Origin: Megamerina dolium
Taxonomy: Eukaryota > Arthropoda > Insecta > Diptera > Megamerinidae
Assembly: GCA_963854835.1 (NCBI GenBank)
Contig: OY978529.1
Span: 35,708,055 to 35,772,054, forward strand
DNA length: 64,000 bases
Direction of reading: 5' to 3'
This document shows, piece by piece, positions 46,207 through 57,048 of the stretch (positions are counted from its first letter, which is position 1; each line of letters starts with the position of its first letter). The position numbers and the translations under genes were made by a program. Under the pieces are notes generated by a model, which saw only the letters and a program-made list of their open reading frames with translations, ran no database searches and was not told the origin of the DNA.

Positions 46207-47796
46207 AAAAAAAATCTCCTTACAGTCGGCTGGGGCCGACCAAACTATATCCTGCATATGTAGATTTATATATAAAAAGTTTACTCGAATATCCAACTTT
46301 TCTTTTATTTCCACTTTTCGAGAAACAATTTTTGCATATACTACTAATTTACACCCGAAATATGGTTGACTTTGACGAAGTAAAAGGATTTTAAGATAAT
46401 TCCGAGGCTAAGTATGGGAGCTATATAAAAAGTGGGCGTGGCTTACCACTTTCTAGTAAATCCAATTAATTTTTCAATGTTAATCCACACCTTAAATTTG
46501 GTGTCCTACGTTGAATAGTTTCTAAGTTATGGTGGTTAACATTTTTGTTTAATTTCCTCAACTTTGTATGGGAGCCCCAATAAGAAGGGGGCGTGGTACG
46601 CTGATTTTTCGCCAGATTATTTCCGACTACGATATTAATTTAAGTGTCAATTATGGTTATTGTAGACATAAGATTGCCGAAGTTACAGCTGTTTCAATTT
46701 AAAATTTGTATGGGGGCTACGATAAACACTGGGCATGGTGCGCCCATTTTCTGTGAGCCTAGTTGCTCGTACAATACTAATCCATACCCTAAGTCTCGTT
46801 GTCCTAGGCTAAATGGTTTGTAAGCTATGGAGCTTAAAATTTTAGTTTAATTCACTCGACTTTGTATGGGAGACCCATGAAGGAGTGGGCGTGGCACACT
46901 GATTTTCTGCCAGATTTTTGCCGACTACGATATTAATCTAAGTGTCAATTATGGTTATTCTAGACAGAAGATTGCCGAAGTTACAGCTGTTTCAATTTAA
47001 AATTTGTATGGGGGCTACGATAGACACTGGGCGTGGTGCGCCCATTTTCTGTGAGCCTAGTTGCTCGCACAATACTAATCCACACCTTAAATCTCGTTAT
47101 TCTACGCTGAATAGTTTGCAAGTTATAACCGGTAACATTTTTTTTAATTTCCGCAACTTTTTATGGGAGACCCAAAAAGGAGTGGGCGTGGCACATTGAT
47201 TTTCTGCCATATTATTTCTGACTGCCGTGTTAATCTAAGTGTCAATTATGGTTATTCTAGACAGAAGATTGTAGAAGTTACAGTAGTTTCAATTTAAAGA
47301 AGTACAGACACTTTATATGGGAGCTACGCTAGAAAGTAGGCGTGGCTCACCCACTTTTGGCGAGGTTATATAGTAGTATAATATAAGTCTATGTGCAAAA
47401 TATTGTTGTCCCAAGTGGTATATTATGTGAGTTATAGCAAGTTAAAGATTTTGAAAATTTCGAGGTTAGTCGCTTTGAATGCTTGGTGTGGGCGTGGTTA
47501 TTGACCGATCATCCCCAATATCAATCCCCTCCGTACCCTTGGATCATAGATTACTTATGCCAAATTTCATCGAAATAGCTCAATATTTACTCAAGTTATC
47601 GTGCGAACCAGCCAGGTGACAGACAGACGGACGGACGGACGGACGGACGGACGGACGGACATCGTTAAATCGAAAATTTAATCGACGCTGATCACGAATA
47701 TATATCCATGTCTATATCTCCGGAGATTCCTTCAAGTGGACACAAACATCTGACCGAAATGAATATACCATGCATATTGCATTATGCAGGGTATAA
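46207..47796 (+). repeat. GTGGGCGTGGC repeat, copy E (full)
   Basis: A-rich start, then CTCCTTACAGTCGGCTGGGG, eight or so modules with a clear ~305-bp higher-order tandem unit (46620-46910 and 46925-47220), (GACG)n at about 47629-47660 and the end TTATGCAGGGTATAA. The flanking 12-mer AAACATTGAATA occurs at 46195-46206 and 47797-47808, a candidate target duplication. The host sequence reads through cleanly in the paralogs, so the boundaries are well fixed. Confidence 0.8.
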
Positions 47797-48500
47797 AAAC
47801 ATTGAATAGTGAAGTAAAAAAGGTGAAAAAACGAAAATGTGAAGAATGGTCACAATGTTCAAAACATCAATTATATGGTGCATTTTGTCATTAAGTTTTA
47901 CATTGGGCATGATGAAATTTCTGATTTTACCAGGTTCAAGCCTCTTGGCAATGTAGCCATCTACAGAGGGTATGAATATTTGATTCATACAATCAATTTA
48001 AAAGAATTAAGAGATATTGCCATTGAAATAGAGCACACAATACGGCTAATTGTAGACTTGAAAGAAAGAGAATCACTGCAAGTCGATGCTAACAAAATAT
48101 TTAAATTATTAGTTGAAATTAGTGGGTACCGTAGCTCAGTGGTTAGTGCGTTGGCCTTTTGATCTATAGGTCGTGGGTTCAATCCCCGGCTCAAGCATAA
48201 CAAAATATGATATCGAAAAGATTTTTCTTTCGAACGGTACCCACCTGCCGGGAAGAATTGGCAATTTCCCCGGCAGAAACAATTCGCCAAAAATGCTTCT
48301 AAAAATACGAATAGGACAACTTTTAAGTATATCGTAAAATTGCGAAGGGTCTAACTGAGAGGCGTGCCCACCAGGCACATGTGTAATCAATCGAAAATAT
48401 TCTCCAGTTGTAAAACATGAGGTAAGAAATTTAGTGATTAATAATCAAACTGATAAGGTAGAAAATGCATCTACTTCAAATACATCTACTTGTTGTTGTT
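47797..48500 (+). pseudogene. Envelope-like copy 9, degenerate
   Basis: Leader tail, ATG 47855 (MFKTSIIWCIL...), then the post-signal region in another frame, with TINLKELRDIAIEI and a changed IRLIVDLKERESLQVDANKIFKLLVEI stretch to 48120, where a SINE fragment is inserted. After it, only short pieces remain: RTTFKYIVKL-like codons at about 48308-48350, CCCACCAGGCACATGTGTAATCAATCG and a TTCTCCAGTTG block also seen in relic 1. No C-terminal half. Relics 1 and 9 share the GGCAC...TAATC junction, which suggests common descent. Confidence 0.7.
48121..48305 (+). repeat. SINE fragment inside copy 9
   Basis: tRNA-like head and first body half (GGTACCGTAGCTCAGTGGTTAG, GGGTTCAATCCCCGGCTC, GAACGGTACCCACCTGCCGG), ending near 48300 without the usual tail. 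It differs from the young copies at many positions, so it is an older subfamily. Confidence 0.75.
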
Positions 48501-49093
48501 TTCTTTTTTTATAATTAATTGATAGTCGAGAATGAAACAAAAAACAATTTCACTATGCTCACAACAACAAAGCTGTATGATGTTTTCAGTTTTATTTTTT
48601 GGTAAAAAAGTAAAACTCAAAATTTAAGTTTTATTCTCCAAAAAAAAAAAAATTATATTTATTCTTCATTAAAAAATAAAAAAAAAAAAAAATAGTTTTG
48701 GTAGAGTAAAAAAATTGAAATCAAAGAATAGTTTTTATTAAAGTTAAAAAATAAAAATCTAAAAATAAAAATTTTAGTGGATCTAATAATGCGCTATGTG
48801 CTCTCTGACATCTGGCAAATGTTGATTTTTTATTTGAATTTTAAAAAATAATTATTTTTCCGGTCCCTGAATAAAATAAAATAAAATATTAAACAATATT
48901 AATTATTTTTCTTTGTTGCACTCTGCCAGCTCAGTACGTGTTTTTCCCAAATGCCAACCATCCTGCCATTGATTTTACCTGTCATTTTCTCTGTAGCATC
49001 CCCTCTTGGACACCTTGCCCCTCATACATAACGACATTTTACACATTTTTTCCAAATAACCATGTTCTGGTAACGGTTTCTGATAGAGGGAGC
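48501..49093. other. AT-rich DNA and flank of copy 9
   Basis: A-runs and CAACAACAA. From about 48900 the family downstream flank recurs (TTGCACTCTGCCAGCTCAGTACG, TCTTGGACACCTTGCCCCTCAT). No gene. Confidence 0.5.
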
Positions 49094-49097
49094 TTAA

Positions 49098-49836
49098 GGG
49101 GGAAGACCACTTTGACGGTTTGAAAAAATCGATTTTTTTTTTTTTTGCTTGAAATGTTCTATGAGGTGTGTATTTTAATGTAGTATGCATCTATAGTCCG
49201 CCAGAAACATTTAAACGAGGTAACGAGACGATTTTTTAAAAAATTTCCCGCGGCACTGAGCGAGTTTCTAAAACTTCGAACGCGTTTATCTCGAAACGAC
49301 ATTTTGTAAACTGGTGGGACATATCACGCTTGCAGTTTTCAACCGATTTTGATGAAACCTTGCATAATTATCGAGAATTTAATTCTGCATCGAAATACTG
49401 GATGGGATTTTTGATATTTTATAATTTGGATGTTTAAAGCACGATTTTGAGGCAAATTTTACAGTTAAAAAATTAACAATTTTTTATAAATAGCCACCAT
49501 TTTCGTAAAAATTAACTTTTCAAAAAACGGCTTCAGTATTTCAGTGCGAAATTATATGGAGAATAACCTGCCTATCTAACTTTTGTTCCAGATTCACTTG
49601 CCAAGGGTCCAGATGTCCCAGCGATGGGGAAAACCGGGCTGGAGGGGGGCTACGCGACCTGGTGCAGCGTGTACAGGGAGCCCGAGATCCAAGCAAAAAA
49701 AAATTGACATTTATCTTTTTTACAATAGATAACTAATAAAATCATATAAAACATTTTATCATTGCAAGTTGTTTTAATGCTGAAAAAAAATTCCGAAAAT
49801 ACTTTATTTTCCGACAGCTCAAGGTGGTCTTCCCCC
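49098..49836. mobile_element. TTAA-flanked non-autonomous DNA element 2
   Basis: TTAA at 49094-49097 and 49837-49840 flanks 739 bp with inverted ends GGGGGAAGACCACTTTGA and TCAAGGTGGTCTTCCCCC (one difference). No transposase. It shares with element 1 the TTAA target, a G-run start and an internal AACGCGTTTA stretch. A C/G-rich island (about 49590-49680) in the right half has no counterpart in element 1. Confidence 0.75.
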
Positions 49837-49840
49837 TTAA

Positions 49841-50219
49841 AAATATATGGATCCTTTGGGCTCCGTTTTTAAAAAATCGTAAAAAAGCACCCATAAAGCA
49901 GAAGAATAACGGTTTAAAATGTACCACAAAAATATTGCTCATAAGACACACCACAGCTCCAAACTTAACACAAATATCCGAAATTTGTGAAAAACGATAG
50001 TTGCCTTTGAAGGGTGAATATCGTACTAATACAGAATCGTTGCAAAAATGTCCCACAAATCATGATTTTACGTAGTTGGTGTGGTGTATGGAAAAAAATA
50101 TTCTACGTACAATTTTAGTATAAATCACAAATAAAAAGCAATCTCTTAACATAATATTTACAAATGTAAATATGAGTAGAAATTTTGGTATTTCATTTTT
50201 TCTTTTAATCCTGAGCTCT
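49841..50219. other. No gene seen
   Basis: AT-rich. Short chance frames only. Confidence 0.4.
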
Positions 50220-50580
50220 TTTAGTTCTTAGCAATTCTACACCATTATCATACAATGTCCAGCACAATTCTGCTATTAGAGAGTGCCTTTATTACGTTCT
50301 ACAATAGGTAGACATGTTTGATGAAATCGTTCACCGTGCTCGTGGAGATTCCGTTGCCAATCGGTGCTCCAAATAATCCATATGGGAATTAAAAAAATGC
50401 AATTTTGATGGCAATATTTCGAATGCGTTGTCTTTTCGGTTTTTGTAATGAAAATGTTCAACGTCTTCGTTAATGCTTTTCCATGCGATAAGCTCATTGG
50501 AAGTGAGCATTCGTAAAATACAGCGTTTTTCATCAGCTTTCTCACGTCAGGACCATTAAAAACACTTGCTGAATTTAAAA
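50220..50580 (-). pseudogene. Relic of a multicopy arthropod gene of unknown function
   Basis: The minus strand carries FNGPDVRKLMKNAVFYEC, a KLHFFNSHMDYLE-like stretch in another frame, and LHEHGERFHQ. From memory, these match a widespread uncharacterised arthropod family with FxGPxxRKLM, KxHFLxSHLDFF and DEQGERFHQD signatures, which often behaves like a mobile or selfish multicopy gene. At least two frame changes. The part after FHQ is degraded. No function is claimed. Confidence 0.4.
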
Positions 50581-51355
50581 TTATAATTTTTTTTTAAATT
50601 TCAATTGGCGTGAATCTAATTACAAATGATAGCACTATTGTGCTAGTATAGCATTATTATGCTACGATAGCATTATTGCGCTAGAGTATGCAATTGATAT
50701 TTTGTTTTATTTTATTTTATTTAAATTTATTAAATTTTTTTATTAAGTAACAGTCGATAGCTCTTCGAGCTCTTCAATTAGTAGTATTATAAGCACCATT
50801 TCAATAGCAACATTATAAGTTTCAGCATGCTTAACGGTTAAAATAAATTACAGCATGCACCATTGAAAAAAAAAATTACTTGAATATGTACACTGAAAAA
50901 AACAGAGAATTTCATGTTATCTTTAATGAAAAATCAAGCAAGTGACCCAATTACTCCAAATGTTCTTTAAATCTTTCATGATTCTTCCAATAATTATCGA
51001 AATTTATGTCGAGATCAAATGTAGACAATTTTAATGAAGTTGCCAATATTCAGAATATTAATAAGAATACAATATACACCGATTTTTCTCAGTGCTTCTC
51101 AATTCACAAATCATACGTTCGACAACAACAACTTTGAAGATAACTGTCGCATATGTGTTCCAACAAAGTGTATGAAAATGTTCTTGCTTTGACTTTAGTG
51201 TGCCCAATAAAGAAATATCAGAAATGAAAAGACAAAATTGCTTGTGTCTTTCGTACTTCTTTGTACGGAGTGCTGTGAGTGCATATGCGAATGCATAGCC
51301 TATGCCTAAATGCATTTATAAAAACAAAAGTGCTTCAAGTGCATAGGCGAGGGCA
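50581..51355. other. Unassigned, with tandem 16-bp palindromes
   Basis: Three TAGCAYTATTRYGCTA palindromes start at 50630, 50649 and 50668, an exact 19-bp period. The remainder is AT-rich with no recognised gene. Confidence 0.6.
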
Positions 51356-51400
51356 TCTATGGATTAAATATTCATACCCTCTATGGGTGGTCAGCATCCA
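51356..51400 (-). pseudogene. Tiny relic 10 of the envelope-like family, minus strand
   Basis: TAAATATTCATACCCTCTATG and GCATCCATTTT match, in complement, the GGYEYLIHTIN and MDARL codons. The intervening codons are deleted. Its opposite orientation suggests array sequence once extended beyond 49 kb. Confidence 0.4.
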
Positions 51401-51419
51401 TTTTCGAAATGCACTAGTG

Positions 51420-51560
51420 TCGAAGCCGGTAGAATAATAAATTTTAGCTGGCGCTAGCCTTGTGATCTGTAAATCGTGGGTCCAATCTCCGGCTAATAAA
51501 AAAATTGAATATTGAAAGGATTTTTCCTTCAGAGAAGTCACATTTTATGGATTTATGGTC
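51420..51560 (+). repeat. SINE fragment
   Basis: Diverged head part: GTGATCTGTAAATCGTGGGTCCAATC, then a body start (ATATTGAAAGGATTTTTCCTTC). Confidence 0.5.
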
Positions 51561-51599
51561 GAATTTTTGTCATCAAGCTCAAAATCATTGTTTTCTCCA

Positions 51600-52254
51600 A
51601 TTCCTCGGATTTTTCGAGGTTAGAAAGAAGCCTGCGGTTGATCTTCTTAACTTTTTCTTAGCTTTGTGAGGAAATTAAATTCAAATATCTATGATTTTAG
51701 ATGAATACATGTTAAATTTTGACTTAAACTAAAAGTCATATAGCAGGCTTCCATCAAAAAGAAGCGGAGATGGAATTTCTATTGTTTTCAAAGCAGATCC
51801 TTTTAGTTTGCTTCAGATCGACTATGAAATTTAATTAAAATATCGATTAGTTTATGGACATTTCTGTCATTTTATGCCGGACCGATGTTGTGGAACCCGA
51901 ATGTCTTCTGGCAGACTTTTTCACAACTTCTCCATTCCTTAGCGCGACTGGGAGATTTAATTAAATTATATCTATGAATTTATAAGAATTTTCATTACTA
52001 TATTAGGGCAAAGAGCTAAAATGTTGACTTAAACTAAATTCGTTTTCAGTGTGGAATTTTTTTTCAAATTGAAAAAAATCGAGAAAAGTGTTTTTTGTGC
52101 TTTCAAAGTAGACTTTTTAAGTTTTTCTCATTTTCACAACTTTATGCTTCCACAAGAAGGTTAATTATTAACTTAAACTAAAGTTTCTCTCATTTTCACA
52201 ACTTTATGCTTCCACAAGAAGGTTAATTATTAACTTAAACTAAAGTCGCACAGC
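51600..52254. repeat. Diverged repeats with a 62-bp tandem duplication
   Basis: A block built around ACTTAAACTAAAGT followed by CAGCAG(G)CTTCC recurs at about 51720, 52020, 52170, 52232 and, diverged, 53315, often followed by GGAATTTCTATTGTTTT. Within it, 52124-52185 is duplicated exactly or nearly so at 52186-52247. No gene. Confidence 0.55.
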
Positions 52255-52269
52255 AGTCTTCCCAGCGGG

Positions 52270-52627
52270 TGCCGTAGCTCAGTGGTTAGTGTGTTCGCCT
52301 TCTGATCTGTAGGTCGTGGGTTCAATCCCCGGCTGATGCATAACAAATTTAATATCGAAAAGATTTTTCTTTCGAATGGTACCCACCTGTCGGCAAGCAA
52401 TTGGCAATTCTTCCGACAGTAACAACTTGCCATGAAAAAGCTTCTTAAAGAACTCTGTGACAAAGCTCAGAAAAAGTGATGTCACAAGTGTTCTGCCGTT
52501 CGGAACCGGCTAAAATAAGTAGGTCCCTTCTAATACTGTCCAAATTTAAGACGCACAACAGTAATGGAAGAGAAGCTCGGCCAATGAGTCCTTTGGGGCT
52601 TTAAGTGCCACATATTTATTTATTTAT
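52270..52627 (+). repeat. SINE, full length
   Basis: 358 bp, intact head boxes and tail, flanked by a perfect 15-bp target duplication AGTCTTCCCAGCGGG (52255-52269 and 52628-52642). One of the youngest SINEs here by its match to the 13390 copy. Confidence 0.9.
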
Positions 52628-52755
52628 AGTCTTCCCAGCGGGAAACTCGTTTGAGAGAGAAGGAAGCATAGACGGAATTTCTATTGTTTTTTACTCTTTT
52701 ACAGTTCAATTGGATAATTCAATTAAAATATTTATGGGTTATAGCCTAGACAGAC

Positions 52756-53257
52756 GGCAGCCTAATTCCGGATTACCAAGTTAATTCGAATTAACTCTGC
52801 CATTAACTGCAGCTAATCCGAATAAACTCTATGAGTTAATTCTCAATATAAAATAGGATTAGGGCAATTTGCTATGGCAACACTGATGAAAATTGTCTAT
52901 TGTGAATTTTTCTCGATCCATTTTACAAAATATTAGGTATGTTCGCTACAAAAAAAAACTTTCAACAATTGTTTACAGTTTTCAACATGAAAAGCGTTGG
53001 CGAACAAATAAATCCAGCTGTCAATTATGAACGTTGAATGTCAATTTACAAGTTTCTGATAGTTTTCAGTTCACGTACTTCTTGTAGATTTTCTCATATC
53101 GAGAGTGACAGATGACAGAAATTGATAGTGATAGTAATGTAAGTGAGCAGACCTAATAAAACAGCAATCAGCCGTTTAGTTAATCCGCAATACTGCCGTC
53201 TGTCAGGTTATTATTTTATTCGGATTAAGTGCGCCGATAATCCGGAATTAGGCTGCC
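52756..53257. mobile_element. MITE with 20-bp terminal repeats
   Basis: 502 bp. GGCAGCCTAATTCCGGATTA at 52756-52775 is perfectly inverted at 53238-53257. Inner CTGCCGTCTGTC (about 53191) is also inverted relative to GACAGACGGCAG at the left edge, so the right end carries nested repeats. No coding frame. Superfamily not identified; the target duplication is unclear. Confidence 0.75.
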
Positions 53258-55160
53258 GGCTATTAATTGACACTACTGTCACTGCTTGCTTGGTCAAGAA
53301 GATTAAATGTTGCATCAAACTAAAATTGCATAGCAGCCTTCTCAGTCGGAACCAATTCTGAAGAGATGGGAATTGGTTCTGAAAAGAATCGGAGATGGGA
53401 ATTTCTTTCTCAGTTCGATGGGGAAATTTAATTAAACTGCCGAATTATATAAAACTCGACGCAACGAATTACTTTGATTTGCCAGCAAATTTTTGTTGTT
53501 TTATCCACAGTACTAAAACAAAACGCACGGAAAAAAAAAATGATTCCGTCGTGTCGCGTTTTACATAATTCGGCTGAAAATAGCTATGAGTTTATGGACA
53601 TTTCCAACACTGTAAGCATACAGTGGCAAGCTGAATAAAAAAATTAATTTGTTTTTGGCGCAACATAATAGAATACTTGAGTACCTACCCAATAATAAAT
53701 CTCGAGATCACTCAAGCCAGTTATAAGATGAGTACGATAAGTAGATTTCTATGAACGAACGTGTAGTGTTTGCAATTGATGATATGTAGTGCAATTGGCA
53801 AGCACTCTATATATTACAAAGTGAGGCAGTCACAATATTTTTCGTAATTTTCCCTTTTTCTTGTTCTTCTTTCTCTTCCTCTTCTACTTCTCCTTCTTTT
53901 TTTCTTCTATTATTTATTTTTTTTTGGATTTTATTTCAATATTTGTTTTAAACGACAACAATTAATTACATTTCCAAGAGGAAGCACTCACGCACAGTAG
54001 AACGTACACGGTAAAAAATCACATGTCATACAATAATTGTTAAATTCATATATTCAACTCTATTTTTTTAAATTGAATTGAAAAAAAAAGAGCACCGATA
54101 ATATTGAAATTTTGTTGTTTGCAATGACCGGTATACGTTTGTATAACAGTTCGACTTGACACTGGGAAACGGAAGAAGAAGAAAAACGAATCACAGCACA
54201 ATCACTATAAAAAATACAATACCTACAACTTGGCTCGTCTGTCGGTTGGAAAGTACTGAATTCGAATCGAATTGAAAAGCAGCGACCACAACAGCGAGTA
54301 CAACATTTTACATTGTACAGTGAGCCAACGCACATACATACATATGTATATGTAAATAATACACAAATTGCTGATAGACTATAATATACAATAGAATATA
54401 TAGGTATTCGTATAATATGTTAGATCGCAAATAATCAAATTGGCTGCTGGCGGACCTAGAACACAGAAAGCAGCACAAACAACAGCAACAATGGCACTAA
54501 GTATAAAATGCTGATACAACAACAAACAATATCGACTAATATAACGTCACCGACTCTGTCGATACGATAGCGGCAAGTATGCGCGCGCGTCAAGTGTTTA
54601 AGTACGAGTACCAAGTACTTACATTGTGTATACCATACACCCCCACTAACATACACTCACACACACACACACACAGACAGATTTTCCACCTTTTCCACAT
54701 GCAGTTTTGATGACATGAAAGCACTTTCTACAGAATATTGGGTGATGATGATGTTCGCACTGCACGACTCACTACTGACGACGCTGCGCAATACACACTC
54801 TTGTCATTACATGGAATTGTTATTGTTTGCGACGCTTCAACGTTTGATTGCCCTATACAAATTCTGTTCTAATCAGTACACTTTCTTCTTCTACTTCTTC
54901 TTCTTCTTCTTCTTCTATTTTTTCCACCTCCTCAGGCTCCTGGTCTTGTTTTGAGGTGTATATCAATATGTATTGCTGTTGTATAGGTTATATGGTAGTA
55001 CTTGTTGTGCAGTTTACAATACATGTGCTCCTCATCGTCGTTGTTGTCGTCGTCATTTGTCGTCGTCGCCGTCATCTGTATCGTTGCCATACTCTTTACA
55101 ATCGAATCACGCTCATTTATTCATTCATTAAATTATACTAACATATATTGGCTACAATTT
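53258..55160. other. Non-coding, microsatellite-rich
   Basis: Nothing gene-like is recognised. Contains CT-rich runs (53865-53910), CA repeats (about 54658-54674) and a TTC run (about 54885-54915). Several 60-100 codon frames are low-complexity translations. Confidence 0.45.
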
Positions 55161-56330
55161 ACAGAGTGATCCAATTGGAGATTCTCATCAAACAGCATGC
55201 ATATAACACATTGTCTCAGTGACTTTTGAAGTGATCTATTGAGTTGCCAACTATGTAATCGGCTATTTCTGTCACATAAAATAAAACAGATGGCCTGTAA
55301 TGTATAACCGACGTATTTGACTTGATTTTCTCTTTAACTACAGGCTATTTGTTTTAGAATTGACATGAAACTAACAATTTTAAATACAAAAATATGCCAT
55401 TTACTTTTAAAGAAAGCTAAAAGTGACAGCTAACATATGTCAGAGGGAAAAAATCATAATATTGGCAAACGTCTGTTGGAATAAAACAAATCAAATCAGA
55501 TCAAAATCATATTTAAAACAGTTGTTAATGTCTTCGAATTTTCAATTGACACTCCGTTATTGTGTCACTTGCGTCATTTAATATCAAACATTTTTCAAAC
55601 GATTCCGGGATTTTTCAACGATTTTTTATCCATTTCTTCTCAAGCAATTTTATCACAATTTTGAATTTTTATAATCGATGCATTGAACAGTCATTTAATT
55701 CGAAATTTCATGTATCTTCAAAATATTGATGTAAACAATTATAATTTTTCATAAATTAAAAAATTTCTTGTCAAAAATTTCAATTATTTTCATTTATCCA
55801 AAAAAAAAAAACAAATAACTCTTTCGAATACGCACGTTTTCTCATATCCAGAACCGTTAAAACAACCTAAAAAGTGGTTTAAAAATTACTGAGTTACTAA
55901 TTGTTAAATGATGCAAGGAGCCCGAAAACGTGTTAGAAGTTTTCGTAACCCAATTTCGTGTCGTAGTCGACCAGCCCAGCAACCTGCATTAGATCCTTTT
56001 ATTATTTTTTCATTTTTTGTAATTTTCATACTTCGGGACACACAATAAATGGCAAGTACTGCTGCTGTAGCTTTTGAGACTCAGACTATTTAATTCCAAC
56101 TCGCCCTTACTGCGAGCTCGTATTGTACTCTATCAGACCTACTACCTCCACTAGGTTACGTGTAAAATGCGTAAGCAAATATTTTTTTTTCACCGTCCAA
56201 GCTGTCCTTTGTCAATTTGAAGAATTTGACAAGAAACTATTGGTGCATGTGCAATCCAATTGATAGAAGAATGGAGGCTTTAAAACCATGAAAGTCCTAG
56301 TCAATTTATTCACTTAGATTCCAAAGAGAT
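55161..56330. other. No gene seen
   Basis: GAGTGATCCAATTGGAG at about 55164 resembles the terminal repeat of the element at 1041, but the opposite end is not found. The rest is AT-rich and unassigned. Confidence 0.4.
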
Positions 56331-56334
56331 TTTG

Positions 56335-56650
56335 GTAACGTGCTAGAATTTTAGCGAAATAATCATCCTTCATCGACGAAGCACATTTGTGATTGAATGA
56401 CCACTTCTTTTAGAAGGAAAATTGCCGCATTTCGAGAGATATTAATTCACAGGAGTTATAAGACGGGTCTTCAATATGTCGACAAAAATTCCATGCTTGC
56501 GGATAATTTTGATTAGGTAGCGTTAATGGTCTAAACGATATGAAATGATAATGACCAGAGGGTGTCTATCGGAGGCGAATTTGAATATATTTATTTTTGG
56601 ACTGAAGCTATGCACAATATGGACCCTGGGCAATATATGGCTTCCACAAA
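56335..56650 (+). mobile_element. Decayed mariner-type relic
   Basis: The plus strand shows SSFIDEAHL and LNDHF, then a NCRI-like step and later blocks, the order seen around the first aspartate in rosa-type transposases. Many stops. A weak but ordered match. Confidence 0.4.
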
Positions 56651-57015
56651 ATGCTGCTTTAATAACAAAGGTAGCTTTAATATAAAAAAATAGTTGTTTT
56701 CTTCAAGCAATTTAAATAGGAAAAATAAAATAAATTCCTATAAAAATTTTCACCATATTTTCTTTTCTATTTTAACCACCAAATATGCCCGAAAATCGGT
56801 TATGGAAATAAATAATCGAAAATTATCTTGAAAGAATAATAATTATTACTTATTTTATTATCTTCCTTAAGTAAATAACAAAATTCATTAAATTAGTAAA
56901 TTCGCTAAAGCTAAAGTTGGATTACCCTGTGTGAGTACATACTCGTATAGCACATATTGCATGATATAAAAAGTGGAATTGGCGCGGGTGTTGATGCTGA
57001 AATCATAAACACATT

Positions 57016-57048
<33 letters not shown>

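Noticed and set aside
1..51400. A complete endogenous retrovirus around the envelope-like genes
   Set aside because: No gag, protease, reverse transcriptase or integrase of LTR type and no paired LTRs are seen near any copy; all reverse transcriptases present are non-LTR.
54456..55141. Membrane-protein-like frames
   Set aside because: Translations of CA and TTC microsatellites.
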